Positions 36,130 to 45,874 of a stretch of 64,000 nt of DNA are shown piece by piece; the first letter of the stretch is position 1, and every line of letters begins with the position of its first letter. The position numbers and the translations under genes were made by a program. The DNA is from Sphingobacterium multivorum (lineage in GTDB: Bacteria; Bacteroidota; Bacteroidia; Sphingobacteriales; Sphingobacteriaceae): the NCBI RefSeq assembly GCF_900457465.1, contig NZ_UAUU01000011.1, positions 1,364,001 through 1,428,000 on the forward strand, read 5' to 3'. The notes under the pieces are model-generated. The model was not told where the DNA came from. It made no database searches and saw only the letters and a list, made by a program, of their open reading frames with translations.

Positions 36130-39100
36130 TATTCTTCCTCTTCTTTAGCTAGTTTATCATGTAGTTTTTCATCCAGACTTTTGAATACAACAAAGAGTAC
36201 GGGGATGATAAAGATGCCGAATGCTACACCAAAGAGCATGCCGCCGGCGGCGCTGAAGCTGATCGAATGGTTACCGATTGCCGAGGGGCCAACCGTCCAC
36301 ATCAAGGGTACCAGCCCTGCAACAAAAGCCAGGCTGGTCATCAAGATTGGCCTTAACCTAAGTTTTGAACCGCTAATGGCTGCTTCGACAATGCTTTTGC
36401 CATTTTTTCGCTCCTGGACAGCGAACTCCACGATCAGAATCGCATTTTTGGCCAAGAGGCCAATGAGCATAATGAGTCCGACTTGCACATAAATATTGTT
36501 TTGAAGTCCCACCAGGTTGATCACGGTAAAAACGCCGATCAGGCCGACTGGTATGGACAATAGTACTGCCCAAGGAAGGATATAGCTTTCGTATTGAGCC
36601 GAAAGCAGGAAGTAGACGAATAGGATACTAAGCGCAAAAATCAAGATCGTCTGCGAACCGGACTGACTTTCTTCATAGCTCATGCCCGTCCATTCAAAAC
36701 CGTAATTACCCGGAAGTTTATTGTCGGCCAATTTTTGGATTGCCTGCATGGCATCATCAGTACTGTAGCCTTCCGCTGGCGTAATATTAACCGCTATCGC
36801 GTTGTACAGATTGTAGCGTGTAATAGTTTCCGGACCCACCGTCTTTTCTAAAGTTAATATGGTGTTAATAGGAACCATTTCGCCTTTACTATTCCGCACA
36901 AAAATAGAATTGAAGGATTCGGGATCCTTCCGGAAGTCGAAATCCGATTGAACATAAACGCGGTATTGGCGACCAAACCGGTTAAAATCACTCGCCTGTA
37001 CACGTGCAAAATAAGACCGTATTGTAGACATAAGATCTTTGATTTCGACGCCCAGCGATTTTGCCTTTACGGCATCGATATTTACTTCATATTGAGGGAA
37101 GTTTGATTTAAAGCTTGTGTAGGCGCTGCGAATTTCAGGCAGCGTATTGAGCTGGTTAATAAAGGTATCTGCAATGGTGTTGAAATCCCGAATGTCACCA
37201 CCCATCCGATCCTGAAGAACCATTTCAATGCCGGCAAAGTCTCCAAAACCCTGTACGGTAGGTCGGGGGAACACCGTAAACGTTGCTTCATTGATCTGGG
37301 ATAGATCATGCCTAATGGTATCCATAAACGCATTAATGTTTTTGATGTGCTCGCGTTTGGCATGTGGTTTTAAGGTAATGTAACCAGCAGCAAATGCCGG
37401 GCTCGAACTTCCGTCCAGGGCATTAAAACCAGAGACTGTTGTCATGCCATTAATGTCCTGTCTTTTCTTTAAAATACTATCGGCACGATGAAGAACCTCA
37501 GTAGTCCGACTCAATGAAGCGCCGGGAGGGAGGGCAATGTTATATGTAATAAAGCCATCATCTTCGGTCGGAATAAAACTTTTGGGCGTTTTAATCATGA
37601 ACACGATGCCAAGTGCTGTAATTAAAATTAAGCCTGCCCAGGCTATTTTTTTATTCTTGATCAGTATTTCTACAATAGCGACATAACGGGCCGTCACCCG
37701 ATCAAAAGAAGTATTGAATGCTTTAAAGAAACGATCTTTAAATTGATTGATTTTGCTGCTTTCTTGATTGGTATGCTGTTTCGGGGCTTTCAGTAGGAGA
37801 GCACATAAGGCTGGACTTAAAGTTAAGGCATTGAGTGCTGAAATCAGAATCGCCGTTGCCAAGGTATAGGCAAATTGGCGATAGAAAATACCTGCTGGCC
37901 CTTCCATAAATCCTACAGGCAAAAATACAGCAGCCATGACCATGGTTATTGACAGGATGGCTCCCGTAATTTCGGACATCGTCGACAATGTTGCGGCTCT
38001 GGGTTTCAATCCTGTGCTGTGCATTTTTTCATGGATAGCTTCGACGACAACGATGGCGTCATCCACTACGATTCCAATAGCCAACACCAGGGCAAACATC
38101 GTGAGGACATTGAGCGAAAATCCAAAAAGCTGCAGAAAAAAGAAGGTTCCCACCAAGGAAACTGGGATTGCAATTGCCGGAATCAGGGTGGATCGAAAAT
38201 CTTGCAGGAAGATAAAGACAATAATAAATACCAGGATAAACGCCTCAAAAAGGGTGTGCTCCACTTGGTTGATCGATTCGTCGATCTGATCACGTACTGA
38301 ATAGGTCACCTCATAGTGTAGGCCTTTTGGAAATGTTTTTGATTGTTCTTCAAGAACCTTTCTGACAGCAATATCGATGTCATGGGCGTTGGAACCACTG
38401 GTCTGTGTTAAGTTGAGTGTAAGACCGGGATGGCCATTCACCTTGTTGTCGCTGCTTAAATTTGTAGCTCCGAATTCTACCCGGGCCACATCTTTTAAAT
38501 AGAGCACTGAACCGTCGGTGTTGGTTTTGATCACAATACTCTGGAATTCCTCCGGTGTGGTGAAACGCCCCTTATGACGGATCACTGTTTCGAAAGCTTC
38601 ATCCGAGGTTTCTCCAAATTTGCCTGGGGCAATCTCAAAGTTTTGATCTTTTATAGCATTCATAACATCTTGTGGAACGAGGTTATAAAGGGCTAGTTTT
38701 TCTGGGTTCAGCCAAAGGCGCATCGCATAATCCCTGGCCCCCAAACGGGAAACTTGAGCTACGCCATCGACACGCAGCAAAGGTCGCATCAGGTTAATCT
38801 GTGCATAAGCCTGGAGAAAGGTTTCATCGTAGGCGCTATCCTGGTGATCGGAGTAGAGATTGATGGTCATGATGACACCGGTTTGCCGAGGCATGACCGT
38901 GATGCCGGCTTCATTTACTTCGGCAGGAATGGAACTGATTGCTTTGGAAATCCGTGTCTGTACGTTGACCGAAGCAATATCAGGATTGGTACCTGTCTTA
39001 AAGTACACCGATACACTTCCCGATCCTGAATTGGAGGCAGACGACTTGATATAGGTCATATCCTCTACACCATTGATGGCTTCTTCGATAGGCAGCAAAA

Positions 39101-39287
39101 CACTTTTTGCTACGGTTTCCGCATTAGCACCGGGATAACTTAGTGAAACAAGCACACTTGGTGGGGCAATTTCTGGAAAGCGCGAGACAGGCAGGAGTTT
39201 TAGGCCCACCAAGCCTAAGATAACCAGGATAATAGAAACCACCGTAGCTAATACAGGCCTATTTATAAATGTTTTTAGCATATACAT
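36129..39287 (-). CDS. RND multidrug efflux pump, HAE1 family (AcrB/MexB-like)
   Basis: Proton-driven inner-membrane drug exporter of 1052 residues, the full family length. Twelve transmembrane helices flank two large periplasmic loops. Recognisable segments: TFINRPVLATVVSIILVILG at the start, GVEDMTYIKSSASNSG, VLAIGIVVDDAIVVVEAI (helix 4 with the proton-relay Asp pair), FMEGPAGIFYRQFAYTLATA, and VGLIMLIGLLAKNAILIVEF (helix 10/11). Start 39287, or 39281 giving MLKTFINRP. Middle gene of adaptor-pump-channel. Confidence 0.96.
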   Translation of the reverse strand: MYMLKTFINRPVLATVVSIILVILGLVGLKLLPVSRFPEIAPPSVLVSLSYPGANAETVAKSVLLPIEEAINGVEDMTYIKSSASNSGSGSVSVYFKTGTNPDIASVNVQTRISKAISSIPAEVNEAGITVMPRQTGVIMTINLYSDHQDSAYDETFLQAYAQINLMRPLLRVDGVAQVSRLGARDYAMRLWLNPEKLALYNLVPQDVMNAIKDQNFEIAPGKFGETSDEAFETVIRHKGRFTTPEEFQSIVIKTNTDGSVLYLKDVARVEFGATNLSSDNKVNGHPGLTLNLTQTSGSNAHDIDIAVRKVLEEQSKTFPKGLHYEVTYSVRDQIDESINQVEHTLFEAFILVFIIVFIFLQDFRSTLIPAIAIPVSLVGTFFFLQLFGFSLNVLTMFALVLAIGIVVDDAIVVVEAIHEKMHSTGLKPRAATLSTMSEITGAILSITMVMAAVFLPVGFMEGPAGIFYRQFAYTLATAILISALNALTLSPALCALLLKAPKQHTNQESSKINQFKDRFFKAFNTSFDRVTARYVAIVEILIKNKKIAWAGLILITALGIVFMIKTPKSFIPTEDDGFITYNIALPPGASLSRTTEVLHRADSILKKRQDINGMTTVSGFNALDGSSSPAFAAGYITLKPHAKREHIKNINAFMDTIRHDLSQINEATFTVFPRPTVQGFGDFAGIEMVLQDRMGGDIRDFNTIADTFINQLNTLPEIRSAYTSFKSNFPQYEVNIDAVKAKSLGVEIKDLMSTIRSYFARVQASDFNRFGRQYRVYVQSDFDFRKDPESFNSIFVRNSKGEMVPINTILTLEKTVGPETITRYNLYNAIAVNITPAEGYSTDDAMQAIQKLADNKLPGNYGFEWTGMSYEESQSGSQTILIFALSILFVYFLLSAQYESYILPWAVLLSIPVGLIGVFTVINLVGLQNNIYVQVGLIMLIGLLAKNAILIVEFAVQERKNGKSIVEAAISGSKLRLRPILMTSLAFVAGLVPLMWTVGPSAIGNHSISFSAAGGMLFGVAFGIFIIPVLFVVFKSLDEKLHDKLAKEEEE

Positions 39288-39358
39288 AGAATTTTAAACA
39301 CGCTACTTTTGGTGCACAGTATGCCTGGCACCGGGTAGTATGCAAAAATGATCGATAA

Positions 39359-40522
39359 TTATTTCTGTAAAATCGGGGTCACTGGTGAACCGTCGGTTAA
39401 TTTGTCAAATCCGCTGGTAATAACGCGATCGTTTTCCTTGAGGCCTGTATAGACGATATAATTGTTTTTACTTTTGCCCATCAGTTGGATATTTCGTTTT
39501 TGCGCCTTATTGTTTTGGTCCAGTATATAGACAAAGGTTTTATCCTGCAATTCATTGACGGCTATCTGCGGAATTTGAAGAACGTCTTTTTTTACTTCGG
39601 CAATCTTAAGGGTGCCGCTACTTCCGGATCGAAGTATGTTGTCGTGGTTTTGGAAAGTGGCGCGCAAAGAGATTGCTCCCGTAGTTCGGTTAATCTGGCC
39701 ATTGACGGCGTCGACAATACCTTTTTTTGAATATTCCTCACCATCTGCGAGGACTAAAGTAACTTCTGGAAATACGAGCTTTTGATTCTGGTTGTATTTT
39801 TTCCCTTCCAAGCTATCTTTTTTTGCCTGTGCTTTGGAAAAATAAAGAAAGTCAGATTCATTCATGGAGAAATATACATACACTTCCTGGATGTCTGAAA
39901 GATAGGTAAGGGGTTCTTTATCGCCTTTTGATACCAAATTTCCAATACGCTTTGGAATGCGGCCAATGTAACCACTTACCGGAGCGGTGATCACTGTAAA
40001 ATCTTTGCTGATCTGCGCTGAACGTACGGCTGCGATGGCCTGGTCCAACGTTGCCTTGGCTACTTGATAATCTGATTTTGCCGACGCCAGTCTGACATCG
40101 GAGATAACGTCGTTTTGAACCAACGGTTTCAACCGGTCGACTTCGAGCTGTGCATTTTTAAGTTTGGCTTTGGCGACTTGCTCCGTAGCAACCATGTTAT
40201 TGAGATTTTCTTGGTAAGTAGAAGGGTCTACCTTGAACAGTTTCTGGCCTTTTTGAACAAATGAGCCTTCATCGATATAAATTTCCTGAAGCAGCCCTTC
40301 GACCTGTGGGCGGACCTCCACGTTAACTTTACCTTCTATGGTTCCCAAATAATCCTTGATGGTGGTGGCATCAGATTTAGTGACGGTATAGACTGGCAAG
40401 GCTACGTTTTTTTCTTTGGTTTTATTTTCTTTTGAAGAACTTGAAGAACAACTTACCTGTGTGGCTAAGGCTGAACAAATCAAAAAGGTTACGTTAAAAA
40501 AAGATAATGTTTTTTTCTTCAC
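39359..40522 (-). CDS. RND efflux periplasmic adaptor (membrane fusion lipoprotein)
   Basis: Links the RND pump to the outer membrane factor. A 387-residue protein with a lipoprotein signal (lipobox TQVSC, Cys about residue 25), followed by a Ser-rich linker. VEVRPQVEGLLQEIYIDEGS is the barrel-sandwich (lipoyl) half motif, then a coiled-coil hairpin (residues about 105-170) and ITAPVSGYIGRIP, the second lipoyl half. First gene of the operon, 71 bases upstream of the pump. A palindrome 55 bases upstream may regulate it. Confidence 0.94.
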   Translation of the reverse strand: MKKKTLSFFNVTFLICSALATQVSCSSSSSKENKTKEKNVALPVYTVTKSDATTIKDYLGTIEGKVNVEVRPQVEGLLQEIYIDEGSFVQKGQKLFKVDPSTYQENLNNMVATEQVAKAKLKNAQLEVDRLKPLVQNDVISDVRLASAKSDYQVAKATLDQAIAAVRSAQISKDFTVITAPVSGYIGRIPKRIGNLVSKGDKEPLTYLSDIQEVYVYFSMNESDFLYFSKAQAKKDSLEGKKYNQNQKLVFPEVTLVLADGEEYSKKGIVDAVNGQINRTTGAISLRATFQNHDNILRSGSSGTLKIAEVKKDVLQIPQIAVNELQDKTFVYILDQNNKAQKRNIQLMGKSKNNYIVYTGLKENDRVITSGFDKLTDGSPVTPILQK

Positions 40523-40576
40523 AATGCTTGATTAATTTTTACGATATATGTGTTGAGTAATATGAATATTACAATA

Positions 40577-40594
40577 TAAACGACAAATCGTTTA
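40577..40594. promoter_or_regulatory. Palindrome upstream of the RND operon, possible repressor operator
   Basis: TAAACGACAAATCGTTTA: perfect 7-base arms around CAAA. On the minus strand the spacer reads TTTG, a possible -33 element, so a bound repressor would block the promoter. No regulator gene is adjacent. Confidence 0.4.
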
Positions 40595-40718
40595 ATTATT
40601 GTGAAGATTAACATTTGTTAACACCTCAAATTTTAGTTAATAACCGTTCAATTATTAATCAAAAATAATAGTTAATAGTTTTAAGGGTTTGATAGTTATG
40701 GTTTTATGGAGAGGGATA

Positions 40719-40753
40719 CATCATATTTTCCTAGAAAGGGAAAATATGATGTT
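40719..40753 (-). terminator. Hairpin downstream of the AMP nucleosidase gene
   Basis: CATCATATTTTCC / GGGAAAATATGATG stem (one extra G), 15-47 bases after the amn stop in its reading direction. AT-rich and without a long T run, so somewhat weak. Confidence 0.65.
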
Positions 40754-40767
40754 GGTTGAAATACAGC

Positions 40768-41601
40768 TTAAAATTTAAGGTGCTTCACGGTCAATCCGTT
40801 ATTGATAAGCTGTTTTAAAGCATCAATACCTATGCTGATATGTGCTTCTACATATTTTGCTGTAACTGTTACATCACTGACAGACGTTTTGACTCCTTCG
40901 GGTACCATTGGTTGATCCGAAACCAGCAACAGAGCACCTGTTGGAATCTTATTGGCAAATCCGACACTGAATATCGTTGCGGTTTCCATATCCACGCACA
41001 TGGCACGGATTGATTTTAAATATTTTTTGAAGGCTTTATCATGTTCCCAAACTCGTCTATTGGTGGTGTATACCGTTCCTGTCCAGTAGTCACGTTGGTG
41101 ATCCCGGATTGTCGTGGATATGGCCTTTTGCATGGCGAAGGCGGGTAATGAAGGTACTTCGGGTGGAAAGTAGTCATTGGAAGTTCCCTCACCGCGGATA
41201 GCGGCTATTGGAAGAATCAATTCGCCTACAGGAATTTTTTTCTTGATTCCACCGGTTTTACCCAAAAATAGCACTGCTTTTGGTGCAATTGCTGATAATA
41301 AATCCATAATGGTTGCGGCCATTGGACTTCCCATCCCGAAATTGATAATGGTGATGCCTCCGGCAGTGACGGATTGCATCGGTTTATCTTCTCCATAAAT
41401 AGGCGCATTATCATGCATTTCAGAAAATAGGTGTATATATTTCGAAAAGTTCGTTAAAAGGATATATTCCCCGAACTCTTCCAAAGGTCTTCCGGTATAA
41501 CGGGGAAGCCAGTTGTTCACGATTTCTTCTTTGGTTTTTAAACCTGGTGTGATCGGACTATTTACGGTATTCTTTGCACTTTTCTTTGTTGTCATAGTCA
41601 T
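40768..41601 (-). CDS. amn: AMP nucleosidase
   Basis: Hydrolyses AMP to adenine and ribose 5-phosphate. The 277-residue protein is the shorter form lacking the N-terminal AMP-binding domain of the E. coli enzyme. The phosphorylase-like fold shows INFGMGSPMAATIMDLL, FLGKTGGIKKKIPVGELILP, RGEGTSNDYFP, the VDMETATIFSVG motif and LLLVSDQPM, as in Amn proteins. Start at 41601 or the ATG two codons later. A single gene between two hairpins. Confidence 0.92.
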   Translation of the reverse strand: MTMTTKKSAKNTVNSPITPGLKTKEEIVNNWLPRYTGRPLEEFGEYILLTNFSKYIHLFSEMHDNAPIYGEDKPMQSVTAGGITIINFGMGSPMAATIMDLLSAIAPKAVLFLGKTGGIKKKIPVGELILPIAAIRGEGTSNDYFPPEVPSLPAFAMQKAISTTIRDHQRDYWTGTVYTTNRRVWEHDKAFKKYLKSIRAMCVDMETATIFSVGFANKIPTGALLLVSDQPMVPEGVKTSVSDVTVTAKYVEAHISIGIDALKQLINNGLTVKHLKF

Positions 41602-41691
41602 TAAATTTAATTTCTTGAATCTCTTATCTTCCTGTCAACATTCCGTTATGGCTATGTTATTATTGTAATATAAGATTTTTAATTCTTTTCT

Positions 41692-41727
41692 AAAAAAAAA
41701 TCCCGTTCAGCGAACGGGATTTTTTTA
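41692..41727 (-). terminator. Bidirectional terminator downstream of clpX
   Basis: ATCCCGTTC / GAACGGGAT with a 3-base loop, flanked by a run of A on one side and T on the other. On the minus strand it directly follows clpX. Confidence 0.95.
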
Positions 41728-42975
41728 AGCAACTTTAAGCTTTTTTAAATCAGACTTTTCGAATTTCTTCTTCGCATAGTCTAGCGTGATTTCCAATGCT
41801 TTCTGTCCCGTCTGCTCTTTCGTTGACGGAATTTCAAACATGGCATCCAGCATAATGGCTTCGCATATACTGCGTAGGCCTCTGGCTCCAAGTTTAAATT
41901 CGTCAGCTTTATCAACAATAAACGTATAAACGTCAGGATCAAATTTTAGCTCAATACCTTCGTATTCAAACAGCTTTTTATATTGTTTTACCAAAGCATT
42001 CTTTGGCTCAGTCAGAATACTCAGCAAGGTTTCCTTATCCAGCGGGTTTAAGTAAGTTAATACAGGAAGACGACCAATCAGCTCTGGAATTAATCCAAAG
42101 TTCTTTAAGTCTTGCGGTGTAATATACTTGTACAAATTGTTCAAGTCAATTTCCTCTTCGTCCTCGTTCATTTTATAACCTACTGTCTGGGTACGCAGAC
42201 GGTTTGCAATTTTCTTTTGAATACCGTCGAATGCTCCACCACAGATGAATAGGATATTGCTTGTATTAACCGCGATCATTTTTTGATCAGGGTGTTTACG
42301 GCCGCCTTGCGGTGGAACGTTGACAACTGTACCTTCGAGAATCTTCAGTAAAGCTTGCTGCACACCTTCACCCGATACATCTCTCGTAATAGAAGGATTG
42401 TCGCTTTTACGTGCGATTTTATCAATCTCATCGATGTAGATGATACCACGCTCAGCGGAAGCCACATCGTAATCTGCCGCTTGCAGTAAACGCGTCAATA
42501 TACTTTCTACGTCTTCCCCTACATAACCTGCTTCGGTCAATACTGTAGCATCCACAATACAGAAAGGTACATTAAGTATCTTGGCGACAGTTTTTGCCAG
42601 CAAGGTCTTACCAGTGCCTGTTTCCCCCACGATAATCAAATTGGATTTTTCGATTTCGATCTCGTCTTTATCCACTTTCTGATTTAAACGCTTATAGTGA
42701 TTATAAACGGCTACTGAAATTACTTTTTTGGCATCATCCTGACCGATGACATATTGGTCCAAGTGGGTTTTAATCTCCAAAGGACGGATCAACTTTAAAG
42801 CTGTCTGTAAAGTTTTACTTTTTCGTTGTTTTAATTCTTCTGCCAAGATTTCGCCTGCCTGCTGGATACAACGGTCACAGATGTGCGCACCGTTGCCAGC
42901 AATAAGCATCTGGGCTTCATTTTTGCTTATGCCACAAAACGAACAATGAATGTCTCTATCGTTATTCTTTGCCAT
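41725..42975 (-). CDS. clpX: ATP-dependent Clp protease ATP-binding subunit ClpX
   Basis: AAA+ unfoldase that feeds ClpP. The zinc-binding domain has Cys11, Cys14, Cys33 and Cys36 (CSFCGIS, HICDRC). Walker A is GETGTGKT, Walker B IIYIDEIDK, and the pore loop AGYVGEDVE. Other ClpX features are EGTVVNVPPQGGRKHP and FGLIPELIGRLPV. 416 residues, normal. Two bases separate its start from the clpP stop, so clpP-clpX is one operon; trigger factor is not adjacent here. Confidence 0.97.
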   Translation of the reverse strand: MAKNNDRDIHCSFCGISKNEAQMLIAGNGAHICDRCIQQAGEILAEELKQRKSKTLQTALKLIRPLEIKTHLDQYVIGQDDAKKVISVAVYNHYKRLNQKVDKDEIEIEKSNLIIVGETGTGKTLLAKTVAKILNVPFCIVDATVLTEAGYVGEDVESILTRLLQAADYDVASAERGIIYIDEIDKIARKSDNPSITRDVSGEGVQQALLKILEGTVVNVPPQGGRKHPDQKMIAVNTSNILFICGGAFDGIQKKIANRLRTQTVGYKMNEDEEEIDLNNLYKYITPQDLKNFGLIPELIGRLPVLTYLNPLDKETLLSILTEPKNALVKQYKKLFEYEGIELKFDPDVYTFIVDKADEFKLGARGLRSICEAIMLDAMFEIPSTKEQTGQKALEITLDYAKKKFEKSDLKKLKVA

Positions 42976-42977
42976 TG

Positions 42978-43679
42978 TTATTTAATAATCTCCTTCTTTG
43001 GAAGTAAAATCTCGTCAATCATACCAAATTCTTTGGCCTCATTAGCCCGCATCCAGTAATCGCGATCGGAAGATTTTTCTACCCATTCGTAAGTTTGTCC
43101 AGAATGATCTGAAATAATGGTGTATAATTCTTCTTTTAATTTCATCATCTCACGTAAGTTGATTTCCATATCGGCTGCAACTCCTTGAGCGCCACCGGAA
43201 GGTTGGTGAATCATGACGCGTGAGTGGCGTAAGGCTGCACGTTTGCCTTTTGCACCAGCAACTAAAAGAACAGCGCCCATAGATGCTGCAATACCGGTAC
43301 AGATGGTTGCTACATCTGGCGTAATATATTGCATGGTATCGTAGATTCCTAGTCCAGCATACACGCTTCCACCCGGTGAATTGATGTAAATCTGGATATC
43401 ACGTTGTGCGTCGGTAGACTGTAAGAACAAGAGTTGTGCCTGAATAATGTTGGCTACCTGATCATCAATACCGCTGCCTAAAAATATGATACGGTCCATC
43501 ATCAAACGCGAAAATACATCCATCTGAGCAACGTTCAATTGACGTTCTTCAACGATGTAAGGCGTAAGGTTTGTCGGAATGCTAGTCTCTGTACGAGCAA
43601 TGAAACTATCAACATGTTGACTTCCAATACGGTGATGCTTTACTGCATATTTTCTGAATTCGTTTTTATCTATATTCAT
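42978..43679 (-). CDS. clpP: ATP-dependent Clp protease proteolytic subunit ClpP
   Basis: Serine peptidase forming the tetradecameric chamber. Catalytic Ser about residue 133 in GIAASMGAVLL, His about 158 in MIHQPSGGAQG; INSPGGSVYAGLGIYDTMQY is the oxyanion-loop region. At 233 residues it carries the longer N-terminus usual in Bacteroidota. First gene of clpP-clpX. A weak promoter (TTTG and TATATTAG about 19 bases apart) is visible in the upstream 60 bases. Confidence 0.96.
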   Translation of the reverse strand: MNIDKNEFRKYAVKHHRIGSQHVDSFIARTETSIPTNLTPYIVEERQLNVAQMDVFSRLMMDRIIFLGSGIDDQVANIIQAQLLFLQSTDAQRDIQIYINSPGGSVYAGLGIYDTMQYITPDVATICTGIAASMGAVLLVAGAKGKRAALRHSRVMIHQPSGGAQGVAADMEINLREMMKLKEELYTIISDHSGQTYEWVEKSSDRDYWMRANEAKEFGMIDEILLPKKEIIK

Positions 43680-43847
43680 CTTTTTATTTTTTCTATTCTG
43701 TAGGACTAATATAAAACTATATTTTAAAAATCAAATAAATTGAAAAGATGTTTTACATCTACTTTACATTTTTTCGGTGCTCCCCGTTCAAGACCTAAGG
43801 GAGACTGAATCTCCGGATTAATTTTTATCTATTTCATGCATAGCTCC

Positions 43848-44309
43848 TTAGTCAATTTCGTTGTAGTTGGGGAGGTCTTCCAAAAATTCGTAAGACTTTT
43901 TGATAAAATCAATTTTACAATAATAATGATTCATACCGTTGCTTACTAGCAGGTATGGTATACGGTGAACTGTATTATAATTTGCAATTTGCTCAAATAC
44001 TTGTTGTGTAATTTTTATATGAGGTGCCTTAAATTCGGCTAAGACCACCTTATGCCCGCTGCTGTTATAAATTAACAAATCACTTCGTTTCTGCAGGTTA
44101 TTTAATTTCAAACCGCCTTCGATGTGCATCAGTGCCTTGGGATAATTTTTCATGAGCGACAAATAGTTGATCCAATGCTGCCTAACCCATTCTTCCGGTG
44201 TTAATACCAGATCCTTTTTTCTGAGCTCATCAAATATATAAATCGCATTGTTCTTTTTAGATATTTTAGCTTGATACGGCGGTAAGTTCAGTGGAGTCGG
44301 TGAAAACAT
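43848..44309 (-). CDS. HsdR N-terminal-domain (PD-(D/E)xK) stand-alone protein
   Basis: About 153 residues, only the domain found at the N-terminus of type I restriction HsdR subunits. The nuclease core is readable as KRSDLLIYN (Asp), then VVLAEFKAPH (ExK). The preceding YIFDELRKKDLVLTPEEWVR and HWINYL are the usual conserved helices. Start at 44309 (MFSPTPLNL) is preferred; the frame opens at 44351, but that extension is hydrophobic and unlike the family. No methylase or specificity gene is nearby. It is divergent from holA, an arrangement common in Bacteroidota. Role unknown. Confidence 0.82.
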   Translation of the reverse strand: MFSPTPLNLPPYQAKISKKNNAIYIFDELRKKDLVLTPEEWVRQHWINYLSLMKNYPKALMHIEGGLKLNNLQKRSDLLIYNSSGHKVVLAEFKAPHIKITQQVFEQIANYNTVHRIPYLLVSNGMNHYYCKIDFIKKSYEFLEDLPNYNEID

Positions 44310-44804
44310 ACACAAATATACTAAAATTTTAGCAAAAAAAAATACATTCATCAGGCATGAAATATGGTGTTTTTTTGCTGACGAAGATGATTTTTTGTAA
44401 AAAACCTCAGGTCTGCTTTTGTGGCCGTATTGCTTGACCAGAATTGTGGAAGTTGTGGTGTTAAATGTTCATGGCTTTAAACCAATAGCTTAAAGTGATG
44501 GTCGTACATGAATCAATTATAAAAGCGTTAATTCGGCGAGGTTACTCGCTTAAATTGCCATTAAAATCGTAATTTTGCTTCCTATAAAATGTCCATAGTC
44601 GAACTAGATACACCATGTGAAGATGCAATAACATGGGACATTTTAGACTGTAGCAGATTGTTTGGATGCGGGAAAGTAATGGGGCAACCGATCTGCAGTG
44701 AAAAAATAAATAAATAGACCGGGTACTCCATAGCAACTTTAGACAAGTTGCCGCGTGTAAAGAGCTTAATTGGGCCCAGGGAAAATAAATACTATCGATA
44801 GTTT
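44310..44804. other. Long intergenic region between the HsdR_N-like gene and holA
   Basis: About 495 bases without a convincing gene. It carries divergent promoters; TAATTTTG at 44570-44577 matches the -7 consensus on the plus strand and precedes a 42-codon open frame (44589-44717). No hairpin or repeat stands out. Confidence 0.5.
44589..44717 (+). CDS. Possible 42-residue peptide, very uncertain
   Basis: ATG-started frame reading MSIVELDTPC and so on, with four cysteines and a Trp, 12 bases after a TAATTTTG element. No ribosome binding site and no recognised family. It may simply be leader sequence of holA. Confidence 0.15.
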   Translation: MSIVELDTPCEDAITWDILDCSRLFGCGKVMGQPICSEKINK

Positions 44805-44810
44805 TTGCAT

Positions 44811-45817
44811 ATGAACATAAATCCGATCTTATCTGATATTAAGAACAGGTCTTTTAAACCAGTGTATTTATTGCAAGGGGAGGAGAGTTATTTCATTGAT
44901 ACCATTGCCGACGCATTGGAAGCGACGGTATTGAACGAAGCACAAAAGGGTTTTGATCAATCGATTTTCTATGGAAAAGATATTGATATATCTACCATTG
45001 TCAATGCAGCAAAACGGTATCCCATGTTGAGCGATTATCAGGTGATTATTATTAAGGAAGCGCAGGAGCTGAAATGGAAATCGGATACGGAAGAACTGTT
45101 AACTAAATACCTGGAGCATCTTACACCGACAACCATTCTTGTGTTTTGTTTTAAACATGGGAAATTTGACAAACGCAAAAAGGTCTATAAAGTCTTTGAA
45201 AAAAAGGGACTAGTTGTTGATGCGGCCAAACTATACGACGATAAGGTTGGCCCCTGGATTGGGACGTATGTGAAAGATGCGGGCTGGCGCATTCATCCGC
45301 AAGCTGCGGTGATGATTGCGGATTATCTCGGTAATGACTGTCCAAGGTGTCCAATGAACTTGACAAACTGATGCTTAATGTTCCGAAGAGCCAAGAGATA
45401 AGCATGGAAGATGTTGAACGGAATATAGGTATTTCCAAAGATTATAATGTTTTTGAATTAAATACTGCTTTGGCTAAACGTAATGCCCTAAAAGCATATC
45501 AGATCGTCGATTATTTTGTCGCCAATCCCAAAAATAATCCACTGGTGATGGTTATTGGACAAATTGCCACCTACTTCACGAAGATTCTCAAATACCATTA
45601 TCTGATAGACAAATCCGTCGCGGCAAAAGAACTGGGGGTACATCCTTTCTTTCTAAAAGAATACGAGCTTGCTGCACGGAATTACAATAGACGGAAAACT
45701 TTCGATGTGCTTAATGTGTTGAAGGAGACCGACTTGAAATCCAAAGGTGTCAATGTGCCGAGCAATTTCAATAGTGAAGAGATTTTAAAAGAAATGATCT
45801 ACCGGATACTTAACTAA
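44811..45817 (+). CDS. holA: DNA polymerase III subunit delta (frameshifted)
   Basis: Clamp-loader subunit that opens the sliding clamp. The start at 44811 gives MNINPILSDIKNRSFKPVYL with LLQGEESYFID, the family N-terminus; a TTG two codons earlier is less likely. The AAA-like domain includes PMLSDYQVIIIKEAQELKWK and TTILVFCFKHGKFDKR. As read it stops at 45371; adding one T at about 45339 gives DLSKVSNELDKLMLNVPK and continues through GISKDYNVFELNTALAKRNA to 45817, about 335 residues. Followed by a terminator. Confidence 0.92.
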
Positions 45818-45830
45818 TCTCATCCAACAG

Positions 45831-45860
45831 CAAAAACACCAGAAATGGTGTTTTTTTTTA
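45831..45860 (+). terminator. Rho-independent terminator after holA
   Basis: AAAAACACC / GGTGTTTTT hairpin with a short loop, followed by a long T run. Confidence 0.9.
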
Positions 45861-45874
45861 CACAAATTTAATAA

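Noticed and set aside
38019..39054. Open frames antisense to the RND pump gene
   Set aside because: They are shadows of a long, strongly coding gene and have no independent support.
43848..44309. Remnant of a restriction-modification system
   Set aside because: The domain is complete, widespread as a stand-alone protein in Bacteroidota, and there are no methylase or specificity fragments nearby.
44542..44736. Minus-strand 64-codon gene between the HsdR_N-like gene and holA
   Set aside because: Composition is unlike a protein from this genome (random-looking, Cys/His/Leu rich), with no start signal or family resemblance.
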